Source: Candidatus Pacearchaeota archaeon (GTDB lineage Archaea > Nanobdellota > Nanobdellia > Pacearchaeales > GW2011-AR1). From it: DNA of 5,616 bases. The translations under genes were made by a program, and so were the position numbers. The stretch lies in contig RFLO01000040.1 in the NCBI GenBank assembly GCA_003693875.1, positions 1 to 5,616 of the forward strand, in the 5' to 3' direction. Under the pieces are notes generated by a model that saw only the letters and a program-made list of their open reading frames with translations, ran no database searches and was not told the DNA's origin. Shown here one piece after another: positions 4,588 to 5,616 of this stretch (position 1 is its first letter; the number at the start of each line of letters is the position of its first letter).

Positions 4588-5616
4588 ATGAGGAAAAAGA
4601 GGCAAGCCTCCCAAGCAAAAGACATTGCTTTAAAAGAGATAAGAAGCGAAGATCGCCAAAGAAAAATTGAAATGTTTCTGCTCTTCTTAACAATTGCATC
4701 AAGCTGCTCAATCTTGATTCTTTTAACCACACATTACCTTGCCACAGGCTATGCAACCTATATTGCAAGCAAGGCTGGATACGTAACAGAGCTAAACATC
4801 ACAAGAAAGTTCCCAACCACTTACTGGAATGGGATTTATGGTCTTGCGATAAGAGTTGCCGGATTTACAGAACAACTTTCAGAATCCTTAAATAACGAGA
4901 TAAAAAGAAAAGACCTTTTCTTTGATTGTATTGATACTTCAGATCCCGGTGGAAATGAGGTTTATGCCTCAAATGCAAGTTCCATTAGCTTTTCAACTCT
5001 CGCACCGGCAGACCCTTCAGAATTAGACTCAATAATGGGTTGCTCCGGAAAAACGGATTGTGCAAGCAACACCTACACCAAAAACATGAGCATTATGGTT
5101 GGAACAACAAACATAAGCAACATTCCTTCAACGCATACTTTTCGCTGGGACGGCAGAAATGATGTATTTGACATCGGGCTTTTAAAGGATGGAAATGGAA
5201 ACTATGTTTTTGTGACCCACATTGATTCAATCCAGAAAGGTTACAATCCAAACGTAACCGTAAATTATCAGATGCTTTTGCCAAATCTTGGAGGGAGCAC
5301 AACCTATTATTTTTTTACAGACCCAAATGACGAATGTCCAGCAGGAGGTCTTGGAAATACTCTTGAAATAAATGTAACAGGTTATGTAAAAGATGAGTAT
5401 GGTCAGCCAATAGAAAATGCAACCGTAATACTCAAGGGAGAGTCAACACTCACCAACTCTTCTGGAAAATATTTTATAAACACAACAGTAATTGAAGGGA
5501 ATTACACGATTCTGGTGAAAAAAGATGGCTACGATGTAAATTACACAATAATTACCGCAAGTTTTAGCAATAATTCTTTTGAGAGAAACTTTACATTATC
5601 TCAAAAAAATATTGGA
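4588..5616 (+). CDS. N-terminally anchored surface glycoprotein with regulatory-like beta domain (3' partial)
   Basis: The frame is open from the ATG at 4588 to the window end (343 codons), so the C-terminus is missing. An in-frame stop at 4564 makes this the first possible ATG. Residues 1-28 are basic and cytoplasmic. Residues 29-52 are one membrane helix (MFLLFLTIASSCSILILLTT), giving an N-in, C-out orientation. Residues 80-246 are a domain apparently shared with the C-terminus of the secreted glycoprotein: W80...YG, NEVYAS (123), SELDSIMG (144), NTYT (161), RWD (186), YVFVTHI (206), NYQMLLP (226), TTYYFFTD (238). Residues 259-337 fit a carboxypeptidase regulatory-like beta-sandwich: VTGYVKDEYGQPIENATV, TNSSGKYF, EGNYTILVKKDGY. 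About 13 sequons occur, all beyond the helix. Extracellular cysteines are C114, C152, C158 and C250. The gene is divergent from the coiled-coil cluster. Likely a cell-surface protein; function unknown. Confidence 0.92.
   Translation, partial: MRKKRQASQAKDIALKEIRSEDRQRKIEMFLLFLTIASSCSILILLTTHYLATGYATYIASKAGYVTELNITRKFPTTYWNGIYGLAIRVAGFTEQLSESLNNEIKRKDLFFDCIDTSDPGGNEVYASNASSISFSTLAPADPSELDSIMGCSGKTDCASNTYTKNMSIMVGTTNISNIPSTHTFRWDGRNDVFDIGLLKDGNGNYVFVTHIDSIQKGYNPNVTVNYQMLLPNLGGSTTYYFFTDPNDECPAGGLGNTLEINVTGYVKDEYGQPIENATVILKGESTLTNSSGKYFINTTVIEGNYTILVKKDGYDVNYTIITASFSNNSFERNFTLSQKNIG

Noticed and set aside
4588..4743. Archaeal type IV pilin-like (class III) signal in the membrane-anchored proteins
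   Set aside because: Basic N-termini precede hydrophobic helices at 4588 and 3902, but no Gly/Ala processing site is placed just before the helix.
4586..4768. Minus-strand open frame of 60 codons
   Set aside because: Antisense to the N-terminus and membrane helix of the anchored glycoprotein.
5093..5302. Minus-strand open frame of 69 codons
   Set aside because: Antisense to the shared domain of the anchored glycoprotein.
1..5616. CRISPR arrays, insertion sequences, tRNA or rRNA genes, attachment sites
   Set aside because: No regularly spaced direct repeats, terminal inverted repeats with transposase, or RNA-gene signatures were seen on either strand.

Overview
The window looks like a piece of an AT-rich archaeal genome, most likely from a DPANN lineage of the Woesearchaeota/Pacearchaeota/Diapherotrites type. 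That placement is inference. It rests on TATA-like boxes about 26 bases upstream of start codons with no Shine-Dalgarno motif, very tight gene packing, surface proteins dense in N-x-S/T sequons, Lys/Glu-rich coiled-coil proteins, and the Ig-like/CARDB/carboxypeptidase-regulatory domain repertoire. No rRNA, tRNA or housekeeping gene is present to confirm it.

Layout. (1) Bases 2-1032, plus strand: the 3' end of a gene for a type I membrane protein (extracellular beta-rich domain, one membrane helix, helical cytoplasmic tail), joined by an ATGA overlap to a 105-residue secreted protein. (2) Bases 1029-2885, minus strand: a 618-residue secreted multidomain glycoprotein (N-terminal beta domain, two Ig-like domains, a CARDB-like domain, a novel-looking C-terminal domain). 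Its stop codon interlocks with the stop of the preceding plus-strand gene. (3) Bases 2920-4476, minus strand: three overlapping genes read in the order 4476 to 2920. They encode a cytoplasmic coiled-coil protein, a tiny single-pass membrane protein with a Cys-rich ectodomain, and a Lys-rich protein with amphipathic helices. (4) Bases 4477-4587: a 111-base divergent promoter region. (5) Base 4588 to the window end, plus strand: an N-terminally anchored surface glycoprotein that runs off the edge.

Most of the genes encode envelope proteins. None can be given an established gene name. The most striking observation is that the C-terminal 188 residues of the secreted glycoprotein and residues 80-246 of the anchored glycoprotein appear to share one domain, with collinear motifs and conserved spacing. 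The two proteins could be partners or alternative carriers of an undescribed archaeal surface domain. The three-gene minus-strand cluster would supply cytoplasmic and membrane components, but a joint function is inferred only from proximity.
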